Source: Trichobilharzia szidati (Eukaryota; Platyhelminthes; Trematoda; Strigeidida; Schistosomatidae). From it: 64,000 nt of DNA. The position numbers and the translations under genes were made by a program. Under the pieces are notes generated by a model. That model worked only from the letters and a program-made list of their open reading frames with translations, did not search any database and was not told the origin of the DNA. Location of the stretch: assembly GCA_944472155.2 (NCBI GenBank), contig OX235272.1:108010020-108074019 (forward strand), written 5' to 3'. Every line of letters starts with the position of its first letter. Position 1 is the stretch's first letter. Shown in pieces: positions 22,870-34,720 of this stretch.

Positions 22870-23208
22870 GCATTGGTGGACTGGATTATGCGTCAGACAG
22901 TTAGAAACGAGAAGACAGGGATATCCTGGACCGACGTGAAAAACCCAGATGACCTGGATTTCGCGAATAATTTATGTTTGATGTCACACAAAATCGAAGA
23001 CTTACAGGCGAAAACCGACAAACTGGTCGAAGAAGCAGTAAAGACAGGACTCCAGTTGAACATAGACAAGACGGAGGTTATGAAAATAGCCAAGCAACAA
23101 CAACAGCAGCAACATCCAGCGCCAATCACCATCAACGGGAGGAACGGACGAGGACGTCAAATCGAGAATCGGGAGGGCGAGAAACAGATTCATCAACCTA
23201 AAAAAGAA
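22870..23208 (+). mobile_element. LINE-A fragment, RT catalytic region to thumb
   Basis: The plus ORF reads VDWIMRQTVRNEKTGISW, DDLDFANNLCLMSHKIEDLQ, VKTGLQLNIDKTEVMKI, a glutamine run and ITINGR. The catalytic FADD equivalent is FANN, so both Asp are lost. It stops abruptly where PLE-3 begins at about 23208, and lies tail-to-tail with the minus copy at 22065-22740. Confidence 0.82.
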
Positions 23209-24960
23209 TAAAGGGTTTTGAATAAACAGTGATCAATAAACTCTTAATGTTTGCAGAGAACAGGATGTGAACTCAAACTACTCACTAGTAACAAGTAGTA
23301 TGAAGTAGAATACGAAATAAAAAGTAACAAAGGACGCCAATGTGGTTATCAAGACCATCCTTTGAAACAACAAATAAAATCATTCTACCACACATGAAAC
23401 GTAATTCTGAGGTCAATGTCGGGATAGTGAAGACTATTGGAATAGATGTCACCCACAAACCCATAGACTCACTTAAGCCTTAGTGGGTCAAACAATAAAT
23501 ATCATGAAAAAGATGAATTGCCTCGATGTGTAAAACTTATATTGGTGAAAGCAAACATCTCCACCGTCTTTGAATCCAAGAAAGTTAACTGCAAGTTAGA
23601 ATACGTAACCCACAGTTGTTCATATCAATCCATGTGGACAACTGTAAATATCAGTGTAACTGGAAAAAGAGTCGAATTCCACATTTCACTTCTTAAATGT
23701 GATGCTAGATGGAAGAGAGGATGGTGTGTTAAAACGGGTCGATTTATGGAAAGTCAACATTTATAGTTCAATACAGTGACTTGAACAGATGGGTACCTCG
23801 ATGCAGGAAAATAATTTTTATCTGTTCTCTATGCTCCAGAATTCAAAATATTTTTTCTCAGTTGATATGGCCAACATATAACTAGAAAGCCTTTGCATAA
23901 CTCTCCTAAATAATAGATGAATTCTAGACGAGTTTATCGACCGTAACATTAATAAAGAAGCCGTCCCCGGCCAAATCACAGTTCTAAAGAAGACGTTGTT
24001 CATGAGTTTGACATTCAAAAGTGACAAGATTGCTGAAGTGGTTAAAAACCGTTTATCAAAATGTTGTATTAAACACTCTTTTTATGCAGCTGACTTACAT
24101 TTAGTATTTACCAGCCGAAACATGATTCGACAATGCGTCAAGGACAAACTACCGCTTATATCAACCTCTATGTGCGTATACGCATTCGCACTTTCCTGTG
24201 GAGATGATTACATTGGACGTTGTAAGCGTAATCTCCATAGACGCGTAGGTGAACACTACCCGGTTTGGTTAATGAAAGTTGAGCGAAGGACGACCAAGCC
24301 TGCAGCTGGTGAACACACTCTGGAGTCCTGTCATGCAGTCCTACGTGGTTTATCCTTTAAATTTACGTACAGGACCAAATCCAATCACTCGAAAATCTTT
24401 CGTTTTCCCTACTTATGCGTAACCGAAGCTCAGGCTATCCATGAACAGAAACCTAAATTATATATTCAAAAATGTATGATTAAACCCCTTACTTTACTTT
24501 GGTCATTGTAATATTCTTTTATTTTATTCTATTTTGCCACCTGAATCCATTCCACTTCACTACGTCTTCTCCGTCTTTACTGATATCATCATCGTACTCT
24601 TAATCTGTTAGGCGACACTCGAGCTACAGTTTTAAACTTTTATACCAATTGATTTATTTAATAACCTTTGAAAGTTTTCTAATTTATCCACTTCAACTCT
24701 ACCCCGCCTCTTAGTACATCATTTTAATTACCTTTATTCTTATGAAATGTGCAGTATTGACTACTGATCAATTTCTAGATCCACTTAATGGCTTTTTCTG
24801 TAATATTAAAACACAACTGTACAGCTTGAAAATGAAGTCGTTGAAAAGAGATATTTCTTCGCTGAATAACACAAAACTGTATCTTTCCTTATGCATTAAT
24901 AGGTATATTAATGTAAATATCCAAGATTAAAGAAACACAAAGAACACCAGACACTTAGAT
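23209..24960 (+). mobile_element. PLE-3 copy with intact GIY-YIG ORF
   Basis: 23211-23945 is the inverted partner of 20519-21250. Downstream, the open frame 23996-24511 (171 codons, plus) encodes SLTFKSDKIAEVVKNRLSK (linker), RQCVKDKLPL, SMCVYAFALSCGDDYIGRCK (GIY-YIG with Cys pair), RRVGEHYPVWL, and the C-terminal EAQAIHEQKPKLYIQK, which is the full length of a PLE endonuclease domain without a stop. A similar domain lies at 48.55-48.90 kb. The 3' UTR near 24800-24930 is shared with 49500-49590 and 63840-63950. The RT is missing. Confidence 0.85.
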
Positions 24961-25079
24961 CAGTTTGTAGTCAATAGACATGCAGATCAATAAGAATCAA
25001 TAAAAATGTCACATGAGTGAAAGTTTAAATATAAGGTCAACGACAGGATCATTTTCGTTACAGTTGGATTAATTCTGCA

Positions 25080-25790
25080 AAAATAACCGATCACATTGAA
25101 AGTCACAAAGAAATAGAAATATGCCAGTCATGGAGTTCACTTCGCAGTCAAGCTAAGCCAGAAGATGCCCAGAAGGCCAATGAAAGCTTCAATATTAAAT
25201 CATCCAACTCAAAGAACTCAAAATAACATCAAAAAGCATCGAATACACAATACAGATGTTACCAATTATTTCAAAATACCTGCACTACAATTCTACTTCG
25301 ATGTGGTTGTGTTTTTTAAGCTGGATGGTTTACCAGTAAAGTTTTCATTGGCCTACTTGCTGGTCAACATCTCCAGGGTATCCTTCAATTTTAGGTGGGC
25401 TTTTTAATTTCTTCATGAGTTCATTACTCACCTCTCTTGACGACGACCTGGAACGTTATTGGTTGTTTTTGTGTGTCTTCACACCCTCTAGTCTACTTGT
25501 ATTGATTGTCTGATATTCCATTGACAAAGATAAAATTTACTAATTTACAAGCGGAAAACCTCATGCACGAAAAGTTAAACTTTGGGTCAAGGGAATAATC
25601 AACAGCAATATAAGTAAAAATTATAATTGTAAATTCTCAGCGAAATTGAAATGAGTAATTCCAGCGTTCACCACGTTCGGCAACCTGGTTCGAACTTCTT
25701 CAGGGAAATTAATTAAAATTAACACAACAAAGGTTTATAAATAAAAAGGACACATCTTGTCTTTAAAAAACTTTTTATCAGAATATAATA
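25080..25790 (-). repeat. PLE-1 terminal repeat, minus orientation (3' side)
   Basis: Reverse complement of the block at 9340-10105. It lies at the 3' end of the minus-strand PLE-1 copy. The small ORFs here (for example 25165-25407) are by-products. Confidence 0.75.
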
Positions 25791-25959
25791 AAAGTCCATG
25801 GTCGTAGATAACTGAATATGCGAATATAAGTGTATATTCAGTATACAATGGTGTGTATAGGCGTAAACAGCTGCAAAACATTTGTTAGCCTCCCTATAAG
25901 AAGATTTCGACAATCGGGGATTTTGACCAAGTATGATTAATTGGTGTTGCAAATCCATT

Positions 25960-28150
25960 TTAAAAAATTTATTAATCAGGATTTGTCATGCATCAGCTAA
26001 CATCACACCTTCACGTCTGTTCAAACTGTTGAGATTCACCCATATATGTAGGACTTCTGCAGTCAGTCTTTCTTTATACGAACCAAAACCTTTCTCTCCT
26101 ATCAAAGTTGATTTTGTCTCCCATTTCTGTCAAATGCAGCGCAACTGCTGTTCTGTTTTCTAGCTTCTCTAAGTCTCCAGAGGTCTTTGGAACCACCTTT
26201 AGACATTGTTTATGCTATTTTACTCTTATATTTACCTATCTGGAAGTTTCTCCAATATATACGGCGTCACAGTCCCCACAAGTGATCTGTGAACACAATT
26301 CTGTTGGTTTTCTTCCTATTCGTTATCCTTAGCCTGAGCGTAAAGTAATGATTGTTAAGGACTCACTTTATCTCATTTGATGTTTCTTTGCTGTAAGCAA
26401 TCACCGCTGTACTAACCCAATTCTTGGCAACAGGTTTCGATCCATCCTTATCGTAACATTTTGAATATCTTTTTATGAAGGCTTAGGTATAATTATTTCA
26501 TACAAGAGTGGATTGAACCAATTTTAGTTCCTCGCTAATCTCTCCCTCCTCAGTAACTAGACGTTTGGCTCTGCTGATCAGGTTCTTGACCACAGTTACT
26601 TTGGTGGTGAAGGGGTGTGCTGAATAATAGTCTGGGTATCTGTCCGAATCGGTCAACTTTCTGGAAATGTTTATTTTAAGTTTACCACCTGGCTTTCTTT
26701 TTACTAAACAGTCCAGGAACACCGAATCGTTATCGTCGGATTCAACCTCTTTGGAAAACTTGATGACTTCTGACAGATTGTTTATTAAATGAAAAAAGTT
26801 CATTCAGCAAAGTGCGTCTGATTATTATGAAGGTATCATCTACGTATCTCAACCACATTTCTGAAGAACTAGAGCATCTCATAATTGTATTTCTTTCTAA
26901 TTAGTGCGTAAACAGATTGGTGACTAGCGGAGATATCGGTGATCCCATAGCAATGCCTTCTGTTTGATGGCAAAGGACCCTTCTAAATAACGTAAACAAC
27001 GTGGAGCGTAGACACAGTTCCAATGCCTTCATAATTTCGTCTGGATTTCAATGACCACGACCACTGAGTTCATCGCCAGAACAAAGTAAATGATAAATAA
27101 TATTTAAAGAGTCAATAGCGTGAACATTCGTGAGTAACAAATAAACATCGAAACCTGCCATTACTTCATCTTCTTCAATATGATTCAAGTTCGTTTTCCT
27201 CTTAAGTTCATACGAATTCTCCAACCAATGTACCACTTTCATTATACATAGACTTAGTATTTGATAAATGTATTTAGAGAGTTTGTAGGTAGGGGAATCG
27301 GTAAAATCCACAACTGGACGTAATGGAACTCCCGGTTTGTGTATTTTCGGTAGTCCATAAAATCTGCAGAGTAATCCAGAGTGACACACCGAGTTTCTCT
27401 TTTGTTGACCGTAACATTTTGCTTGTTTCAGCCTTCAGTTTATTCAATGTCGCTCTTGACTCTGTCATATTGAATTTTTCATAAGGTCAGACATTAAGAT
27501 GATCAATAGCCTTCTTTTCGTAATCTGCATGAGTTCATAACAACCGTGATATTGCCTTTATTTGCTCTTGTGATGACAATCAATCTATCTTTTTGTAATT
27601 GCCTTAATTCCAGTTGCTCGCTTTTGCTAATATTCGGCGCATTTGACTTTGGATTTAGTAGTACCGCGGTAATTTTGTATCTTATGACGTTTTCCTCTCC
27701 GGCTATCACACACTTCACAGACAGTTCAATAGCTGGAACTATTTCGAAGGCCGATAAACGCATTTTGTTTAAATTGAAATTAAGTCCCTTTTTAAGGAGG
27801 GATAGTTCATAATCAGATAAATTCCTATCATTGGAGAGATTACCCACCACTTTGTTAGCACCTAGAATGTTATGAGTAGATATATTTTCAAACTAATGGT
27901 GTTTGGGGTTACAGTTTAGTTGAAACATCATGACGAACTTTTTAATTTGTCTTCTTTTTGAAGACTGAAGATAAGACTCTTTTTTACACTTACATATGTT
28001 GTTAATGATGATCTTCAGTTCTGATGTAACCAAGACAGATAAGGTTTCATCAGTGTTGGAAATTCGCATTCGAAATGATTCCATATTTTTCGTTGCTCTC
28101 TGAACGCGTTCTCGTACAAACGTTCTAGTTGCTGAATGAATTGTTTTTAA
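25960..28150 (-). mobile_element. PLE-1, nearly full-length pseudogene (RT plus GIY-YIG)
   Basis: Minus strand, 5' to 3': an N-terminal region (RMRISNTDETL; LSLLKKGLNFNLNK; LQKDRLIVITRANKGNITVV, about 28080-27520), FYGLPKIHKPGVPLRPVVDF (27370-27300), DEVMAGFDVYLLLTN, TEGIAMGSPISPLVTNLF, WLRYVDDTFIIIRR (catalytic motif intact, about 26850), FLDCLVKRK, RYPDYYSAHPFTTKV, and a GIY-YIG region near 26280-26200 read with frame errors. I count at least five frame breaks or stops. The order is exactly that of a PLE. It is flanked by terminal repeats in opposite orientation. Confidence 0.88.
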
Positions 28151-28169
28151 TCGATCTACTGGACTGTAA

Positions 28170-28690
28170 GTTGGAGTTCAAATTTTGATCACAGCTCATA
28201 CAATTTTGTTTGCTAAATTGTATTTTGATGACTGTTCCATGACTCATATGATTGGACAAAAATTTTTATCAAAAAGAGATGTCCTTTGTTTTATGTATAA
28301 ACCTCTGTTATGTTAATTTTGATTAATTTCACTGAAGAAATTCGAACCAGCTTGTCGAAGGAAGAAAACGTTGGAATTACTCATTTCAATTTCTCTGAGA
28401 TTTTAAAAATATGATTTTTACTTCTCATTCGGCGCCTAATTATTTTGGAAGTATTCGGTCAATTCTTGATCACAGTTCATATGAACCAATACGAGTAGAC
28501 TAGAGGGTGTGGAAACAGAAAAACAACCGATCACATTCCAGGTGGTCATCAGGAGAGGTGGCTAATGAACTCGTGGAGAAATCTACATACTCACTTCAAA
28601 TTGAAGTATGCACTGGAGATGTTAGCCAGCAAGTAGGGCAATGAAGGCTTCGCCAGTAAACCATCTCCATCAAAATCATCCATCTTATCT
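28170..28690 (+). repeat. PLE-1 terminal repeat, plus orientation (inverted, 5' side)
   Basis: Same sequence as 9340-9870 but placed at the 5' side of the minus-strand PLE-1 in the opposite orientation. Inverted terminal repeats are known for PLEs (pLTRs can be direct or inverted). Confidence 0.75.
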
Positions 28691-28779
28691 GTAAATGTCC
28701 TCTATTGTGTTTACATTTCTATCACCGGTATCCAAGATGTTGTTATTCAGATTAATGCTTATAAAAATGGCCTCTTTTA

Positions 28780-29640
28780 TGAAAAATATAATAGACTGAA
28801 GATGCCTATTCGAAATTTCAAAATAATGATTATTGAACAAAAAATATTCTTCCTTTTGATAACCTCTTCTTCATCAGGTTCTACAGTCATATATAAATAT
28901 ATATAATGACAGAATGACTGTTATTCTTAACATTAGAGGGTTTTTAAAAAAAATGTAGTAACATCGTAGTAGTAGTAGTAACATCATTTAGATGAGACTT
29001 CAAAAAGTTATTTGCAATCAAATCGTTAAAAGATTCTAGCCCAAAATATATGTATGAATGTGGTAATATGTATAAGTGTAATACTAAATTGAACGGCAAT
29101 ATTATGAGTGACAACGAAGCTATAGTGTTAGCAGATATATATCTATATCGAAATTGGAGAAACAAATGCAAGATATTAAAAGTCAATCTGAACGAAGAAT
29201 ATTCTTTTCAATAATTTCTCTTCAGGTTCTTACAATTATAAAATATAATATTTGTTAATATCAGTAAAAAGTTTGAGCATTGTGGATTAGATCGAATAAA
29301 GTATAATTATATTTCAATAGTTTACACACTATGATAAGTTTTGTTATTGGTAATATTTCGAGCAAAATTACTGCCTGTGTTTATACCACTGTTGGAAAAC
29401 AATTCGTATTCGTTTACTCACACAGCTGAGGCGATAGGCATTTGAACTATTAAACCTAAACTATGTATTCAAAAAAAGTTCGTGCAGCCATTATCCCTCC
29501 CTTGTTGGCCTACCAACTAATGACTTCTACACCACCCTTTGTTTATATTTGCAACCCCTTTCTTATTATCCCTTAATCTTATCTTCGTTATAAACGTGTT
29601 TCATTTCCTTCCCTTACAATCTAACATTACTTAATCGGTT
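28780..29640 (+). mobile_element. PLE-4 fragments: terminal repeat and C-terminal end
   Basis: 28780-29170 repeats 7003-7360 (CTTCTTCATCAGGTTCTACA, then a short RT piece VLADIY). At about 29420-29510 the plus strand reads HTAEAIGI then IKPKLCIQKKFVQPLSL, the conserved C-terminus of the PLE-4 GIY-YIG protein, followed by a 3' UTR shared with 53320-53525. Confidence 0.7.
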
Positions 29641-29695
29641 CATTTGTTTATATATATATATATATATATATGTTTTCTCTTTTTCTCTCTCTCTC
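29641..29695. repeat. (TA)n and (TC)n microsatellite
   Basis: About twelve TA units followed by a TCTC-rich run. Confidence 0.9.
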
Positions 29696-29744
29696 CAACT
29701 TCCCTTTGTTATTTGTTGCCAGTTTCCATATCTCCAGTAGAAGC

Positions 29745-30040
29745 GTCTCGCGTCATTCTGATTAACTGTACGTGTGCAGTGTTCAATCGATAAACAAAGA
29801 TTCAGTGATTAACTTCTCTGTCTCTCCATCGAACTATATTACTTTTTAATATTCTCACCCTATCCCACACAACCTATTTTGTGATTACATGCAAGTGAAT
29901 GCAATGCAGTGCAAATTATCAGGGTGAGTTATTTTAGGTCTAACTAGATTTGTTTGTTCCAATAATCTAGTTGACCTCGATCTACTAGTTTAACCTGTGT
30001 AATTGACCTCACTAACAGCCATTAATTGCGTGGCATTTGG
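29745..30040 (-). mobile_element. PLE-2 3' fragment (GIY-YIG remnant)
   Basis: Collinear with 30300-30620 and with 14275-14640 in reverse. The coding frame is destroyed; the segment is recognised from nucleotide similarity (GCAGTGCAA and the flanks of the CTAGTTGACC block). Confidence 0.6.
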
Positions 30041-30049
30041 TAAAATTGA

Positions 30050-31560
30050 TATAAGAAGACAATTTGTGCACTGTGGTAGAGTATAATTCCATTATAGGTA
30101 AAATTTATTTTGATAAAGTCTCACAGTAATATTTACTGAGGACCACGTTTTGAGCACAATTCATAACTGCTCATAATCATATCAAGGCATTACTCACACA
30201 ACTTTCCGACTTGGTTTATATAGTTCCATTATTTTCCCTCTCTTGATTTGATTGGTAGTAGTATTTTCCATACTTCCAGTGTGAGTGATGAGTCATTTCT
30301 GTTGCATTTGTTGATTGTAGATTATTCGATGAACAAAGATTCAGTAATCAGTCTCTTTTCACCTACTTACCTATATTGCTTCTTAGAATTTCAGTCCTCT
30401 CCCACCACTTTATTGTGTGGTTTTGTGTTAATGCATGCAGTGCAATCGCTGAGCTTTTTTTCTAAATTACTCATCTGCCTTCTCGGGTTCAGCCATTCTT
30501 ACCTCAGCTAAATTCTTTTGTTCCGACAAGCTGACTACTACCGATTTACTAGTGTGACCTATGTAGTTGACCACACTCACAGTCATTGCAAAGTATTTTG
30601 TAAATTATGTTATTTTGTCTAATTGGATCCACCGACAGGGTCCTTTAACCTACAGAGCTTGTCCTGCCTGAGTGAGTCTGTAGGTTTGAATGCCACCCTA
30701 ATTCCTGCTTTGTTGAGAATCCTGCGCAGGGTCTGACATGTCCGCTTTTTGTATGGTATAACAGTAGATGCCTCATATTCTCTCTTATTAATGTTATCAT
30801 TATAAGTTTCATCATTATTTTTATTTTGCTTTTGGCCTTAATTGATCTTTCTAATGAATTTTATAGGATAGTTATTTGATACCAACGCTTCTTCTTCGAT
30901 CTGTTTTATTTTATCATTTAGGTTTTTGTTGTACTAATTAGTGTTATTGCTCGGTTTGTTCGACAGACACTTAACTAAGCCTGCTCCTACAGACAACGAC
31001 AGATGAGATGAATTAAAGTCTAAATTTCTATTAAAATGCATTGGCTTTTCACACTGTGTTATTTTACAATCTAACATCACAGCTAATTCTCCTTGTTCAT
31101 TTTCCGATTCAAATGTGAATTTTATTCCCTCTACTAGTGAGTTTATATTCGTCAAGAAGCTAGAGATATGTTCTGTTTTTAACACTGTGAAAGTGTCATC
31201 CACATATCTCCACCATATTTTTGGAGTAGGATTAGGTGAATGTACTTAGATCAATATTTTTCCAGCTGTCCATAAAGATATCTGGTACGAGAGGAAATAT
31301 TAGTGATCCCACTGCTATACCTTCTGTTTGTCTACATATTTTCCCTTGGAATTTAAAGATAGTAGACGTTAGGCATAACTGAATTCCTAAAATAATTTCC
31401 TCAGTGGACAGCTTCTTCCTATGAGTAATTTCAGGATCTGCAGTTAGTTATTTTTCAACTGCTTCTAAGGCCATAATGATTGGTATATTAGTATAAAGAC
31501 CTGTTATATCAAAACTACTAATCAAGTCAAGCGATGAAAAATAATGATGGAATTATATAA
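30050..31560 (-). mobile_element. PLE-2 copy: RT, GIY-YIG and 3' terminal repeat, pseudogene
   Basis: Minus strand from 31560: SSFDITGLYTNIPIIMALEA (palm A), GKICRQTEGIAVGSLIFPL (palm B), EICG-MDDTFTVLKTEH (catalytic MDD, about 31200), ELAVMLDCKITQ, LDFNSSHLSL, the linker NKAGIRVAFKPTDSL, then SVVNYIGHTSKSV (GIY-YIG, about 30570) and KKAQRLHCMH. The terminal repeat follows at 30205-30050 in the same orientation. Multiple stops and indels are present. Confidence 0.85.
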
Positions 31561-31695
31561 ACGAAGTTGCAAAGTTGTGTGAGTAATGCCTTGATATCAT
31601 TATGAGCAGCAACAAATTGTGCTCGAAACGTGGTCATCAGTAAATATTACTGTATAACACTGTGTGAGACTTTACCAAAATAAATTTTATCCATG
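31561..31695 (+). repeat. PLE-2 terminal repeat, inverted at the 5' side
   Basis: Contains TTGATATCATTATGAGCAGC, TGTGCTCGAAACGTGGTCAT and AAATATTACTGTATAACACT. It can form a GAGCA/TGCTC stem followed by GAAAC. Orientation is opposite to the element it flanks. Confidence 0.75.
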
Positions 31696-31699
31696 ATGG

Positions 31700-32935
31700 T
31701 ATTTGGTAAATTATTTTATTTTTCTTAATTGGTTCTATTGGGTCCTTAAGCCGATAAATTTTATCTCTGGGAGAGGTGGTTGGTTGGTTGGTTTAAATGC
31801 CACGCTAATTCCAACCTCATTTAAAATCCTACATAAGCCCTCTGACATGCATTCTTCGTACAGCAGTACTATCGAGGCTTTGAATTCTACATTACTTTTG
31901 TGATTTTCATCACTTTTATTGCTGATCTTAGCTTTTCTATGGTTCTTCATGTATTTCTGAATAAATTCTAGTGGGCAGTTAGCTAATTAACTTGTTATAC
32001 TTCCTTTATTTGTTTGATTGCATTATTTAAATTTTCTCGCTTACTAGTAAGGCTCATGGCCCTGTAGTGTACATTGCCTTAATTTTTTCCCTTCATTCTT
32101 TCCTTTCACAATATATTTTTAAAAAGAACTTTTATTACTATTTTCACACTTTCTTGTTCATTCACTGTTATTGTACACAACCTTGCTACTTTTATATATC
32201 GAAGCTTGCTGTTTTCCCACCAACCTTCTAAGGGGGGGGGATAACGTGTAGTGTACACTGAACCTGCGAACTTTTGTTTGAACGGACTCACCTGACCTTT
32301 GGCACCACTTCCTCTTTCGATTCGTGAATCTCCTGTACGGTTTTGGTTCGCTCTCTCGTTGTGCTTTCATCCGGCACACTCTCCCAGCTTACCACCGTCT
32401 CGACTGCAGATAAGTGTATACCCTCTTATTCTTTATCAAATCTCATATCGCTTTTGTGTAAATATATCTCTGTTCAGTCACACTTGTCATCTGAAGTCTT
32501 ATAACCTTGATTCAGTTCGTACATTAGGCACAGTACAACTAAGGTCATAAAGCGGTAAAGAAGTTTTTGTAAGAGTGGTTAATTTAGGCCTAAGTTAAGC
32601 CAAGTCTAACTCTTACAGCCCTATTATTTGGACATTTAACTAGACCTGTTTTACTGATTCTGGATGCGATGAATTAAAATCTAAGCACTTATTAGAGCCA
32701 GTATCTAACCATCCACCCTTCTTGTTTTCGTTTTATTCTACAGTCTAGTATGGTCAGCTCAGCTTGTTCTCTTTCTTAATTCATAAGTGAGTTAGAAAAG
32801 ACAAAATGTGAAACTGTGTGACTAAAATTCATATGATCATGAGTGACAATCACTTATGCTGGAAACCTTGTCATCCACTTGTTAATACTGCATCATCATT
32901 GTATATTTAAAATGAACTTATCTAATACGGAATTA
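31700..32935 (-). mobile_element. Second PLE-2 copy, split, with inverted 5' terminal repeat
   Basis: 31700-32040 minus encodes GLCRILNEVGISVAFKPTNQ and RNHK-like linker text. 32590-32800 minus encodes ERAELTILDCRIKRKQ (RT thumb) with a LDFNSSHP remnant. Between them 32041-32589 is unrelated. A diverged plus-oriented terminal repeat lies at about 32800-32935 (ATGATCATGAGTG, TGCTGGAAACC). This is the same architecture as the neighbouring copy. Confidence 0.65.
32041..32589. other. Unidentified insertion within PLE-2
   Basis: About 550 bp of higher GC with a G9 run near 32230 and a minus ORF of 73 codons (32158-32379) rich in Arg, Lys and Ser. TAGTGTACA occurs near 32068 and 32250. I do not recognise it. 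Confidence 0.35.
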
Positions 32936-33439
32936 CATTCTACCACCACAGTGACCGAGTTCTACACTTATATTAATGATTTTACAAATACTTGTCGCAT
33001 ACTGGCTATTGTAACACTGAACATTAGTTTTCGTTTGCTATATATTGTGGGGTTACACACATTTTTGTTCGCCTCGTGCCTTCCAAAATTTGATTTTGTT
33101 AGCAATACATCTTCTCAAGTTTTCACAAGTGCTTCCTAATACAGCATTGTTCATCTTTGACCGTGTACAGCGTTAGTATACCGTAGAACGTGAAAACGTG
33201 GAGGTATAGTGGTATTATAATCGGAATCATATTTATAAAGAGCTATAATCTCACCAGTTACATGCAGATAACAGCAGCTTGGACAAACATCTGGAAAAAT
33301 TCCCATTTCAAGTGATCAGAACACATGAGTCAGGGAAGAGATCTCTCTTTTCTTAACTTTATTTAAGAGATCTACAGTTATTTAGGGTATTTATATATGC
33401 AACTTGACAAATATAGTGCTTATCATGGTTCATGCGACT
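32936..33439. other. No gene seen
   Basis: The 98-codon plus ORF 32843-33139 overlaps the PLE-2 terminal repeat and has no family resemblance. The rest is AT-rich. Confidence 0.35.
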
Positions 33440-33880
33440 TAGATTGCAGATAGTACTGGCCTTGTCTTCTTTTGCCGTCAGTTTGTTTAGTCAACATAAA
33501 TGACAAGCATTTCTCTTCTATCCCCTTCAGTACTGCAATGTGTTTTAGCTTTTTAAACAATATTTGTACAGTTTCCTTCATGTGCTATGGGATTATTATT
33601 TCTAGTCTTTATGGGCTGATTTCTTGTATATCTGTTTGTTCTCATGACTACGACATCTAAGAAAGGAATTTCGGTATCTGATCCCCTTCTCTTTGAGAAC
33701 TTGGTGTATTCAAATACATTGTTGATTAACTTGTGAATGAATCCTAAATCATTTCTTCTGATTATAGTAAATAAGTTATCTACTAAGCACATCCAGATTT
33801 TCGACCTGATTACTGGTGGGACTTTAGTTTCCAGGAATTAGTCGAGATATGAGTAATCTCATTGATGTTGCTTTTTTCCT
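33440..33880 (-). mobile_element. PLE RT palm fragment
   Basis: The minus ORF 33553-33792 reads MCLVDNLFTIIRRND, then NNVFEYTKFSKRRGSDTEIP and FLDVVVMRT. The catalytic YVDD has become LVDN, so the second Asp is lost. Short and 5' and 3' truncated. The subfamily is unclear, perhaps near PLE-1. Confidence 0.75.
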
Positions 33881-33909
33881 GTTTGCTTACTTGGTCGCTG
33901 AACTTAAAA

Positions 33910-34720
33910 TATGTTAATAATAATAATAACAATAGCTTTATTTGAAACAGTACTTTTGTTACAAATATGGAATTTTCAGCATGTAATACAGTATTGGATC
34001 TAACTTTCTCATTACAGGGGTAACAGTTAAATTAGGTGAAAATATTAATAACAATGTAACAGTTAAAAAAATAGAACTACTTACTTAGAGTTGAACAGTA
34101 AGTTCGTATTTCCCTGCCTCACACTTTTTACATTTCATAAAATGTGTATTTACTAAATAAGGTATTGTAGAGCTTTTTTACTTATTCATCCGAACATACA
34201 GCCTTCCATAGTTGCTTCTATTTCCCCTACCTGATGAAATGCAAGTGAAGAGAGTTATGTATCGAGAGAGAGGATCCTGAGAGCCTTACAAGGTAATATT
34301 TGCTAATTTCTTACAAGAGTCCATGTATCTGTCTAAAATAATATCGACGAGTTGGTTTAGCGACACCTGACTAGCCCTATTGACGGCTTTTAGTGCCCTT
34401 TGCAGTACACCAAAGTCTTTCTTAAGTAGCCCAGGGAAGATTTATCTGGCGCCGGGTTGGGGGAGGAGAGTTAAGAAGCATAGGCAGAATACAAGAATTA
34501 ACAAACTATAACAGTAGAGGCGAGATGAAATCAGATAGTCTCAACTTCCTTCCTTACGTAGAATGTCAAACGATAGATCTTTCTGGAAGTTAACATGATG
34601 TGGGAAGACCAGGGAGGGTGACCAGAGAAAATACACAGTCCAATGTATTCATCATCCGACTTATTTTAAACTTCAGTGGCATCTATGATAGTGGAACCGT
34701 GGGAACTAACCAGTTCATGT
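33910..34720 (-). mobile_element. LINE-B fragment, RT C-terminus and 3' UTR
   Basis: Plus strand (AAT)n, then the complement of the LINE-B 3' end (GAAACAGTACTTTTGTTACA; GGAATTTTCAGCATG). The minus strand near 34430-34300 reads KEDFGVLQRALKAVNRAS, LNQLVDIILDRYMDSCKKLA, matching the C-terminus of the ORF at 37561-38877. Confidence 0.8.

Noticed and set aside
22893..23196. Minus ORFs with poly-Cys or poly-Leu runs
   Set aside because: Antisense of the LINE-A glutamine-codon repeat.
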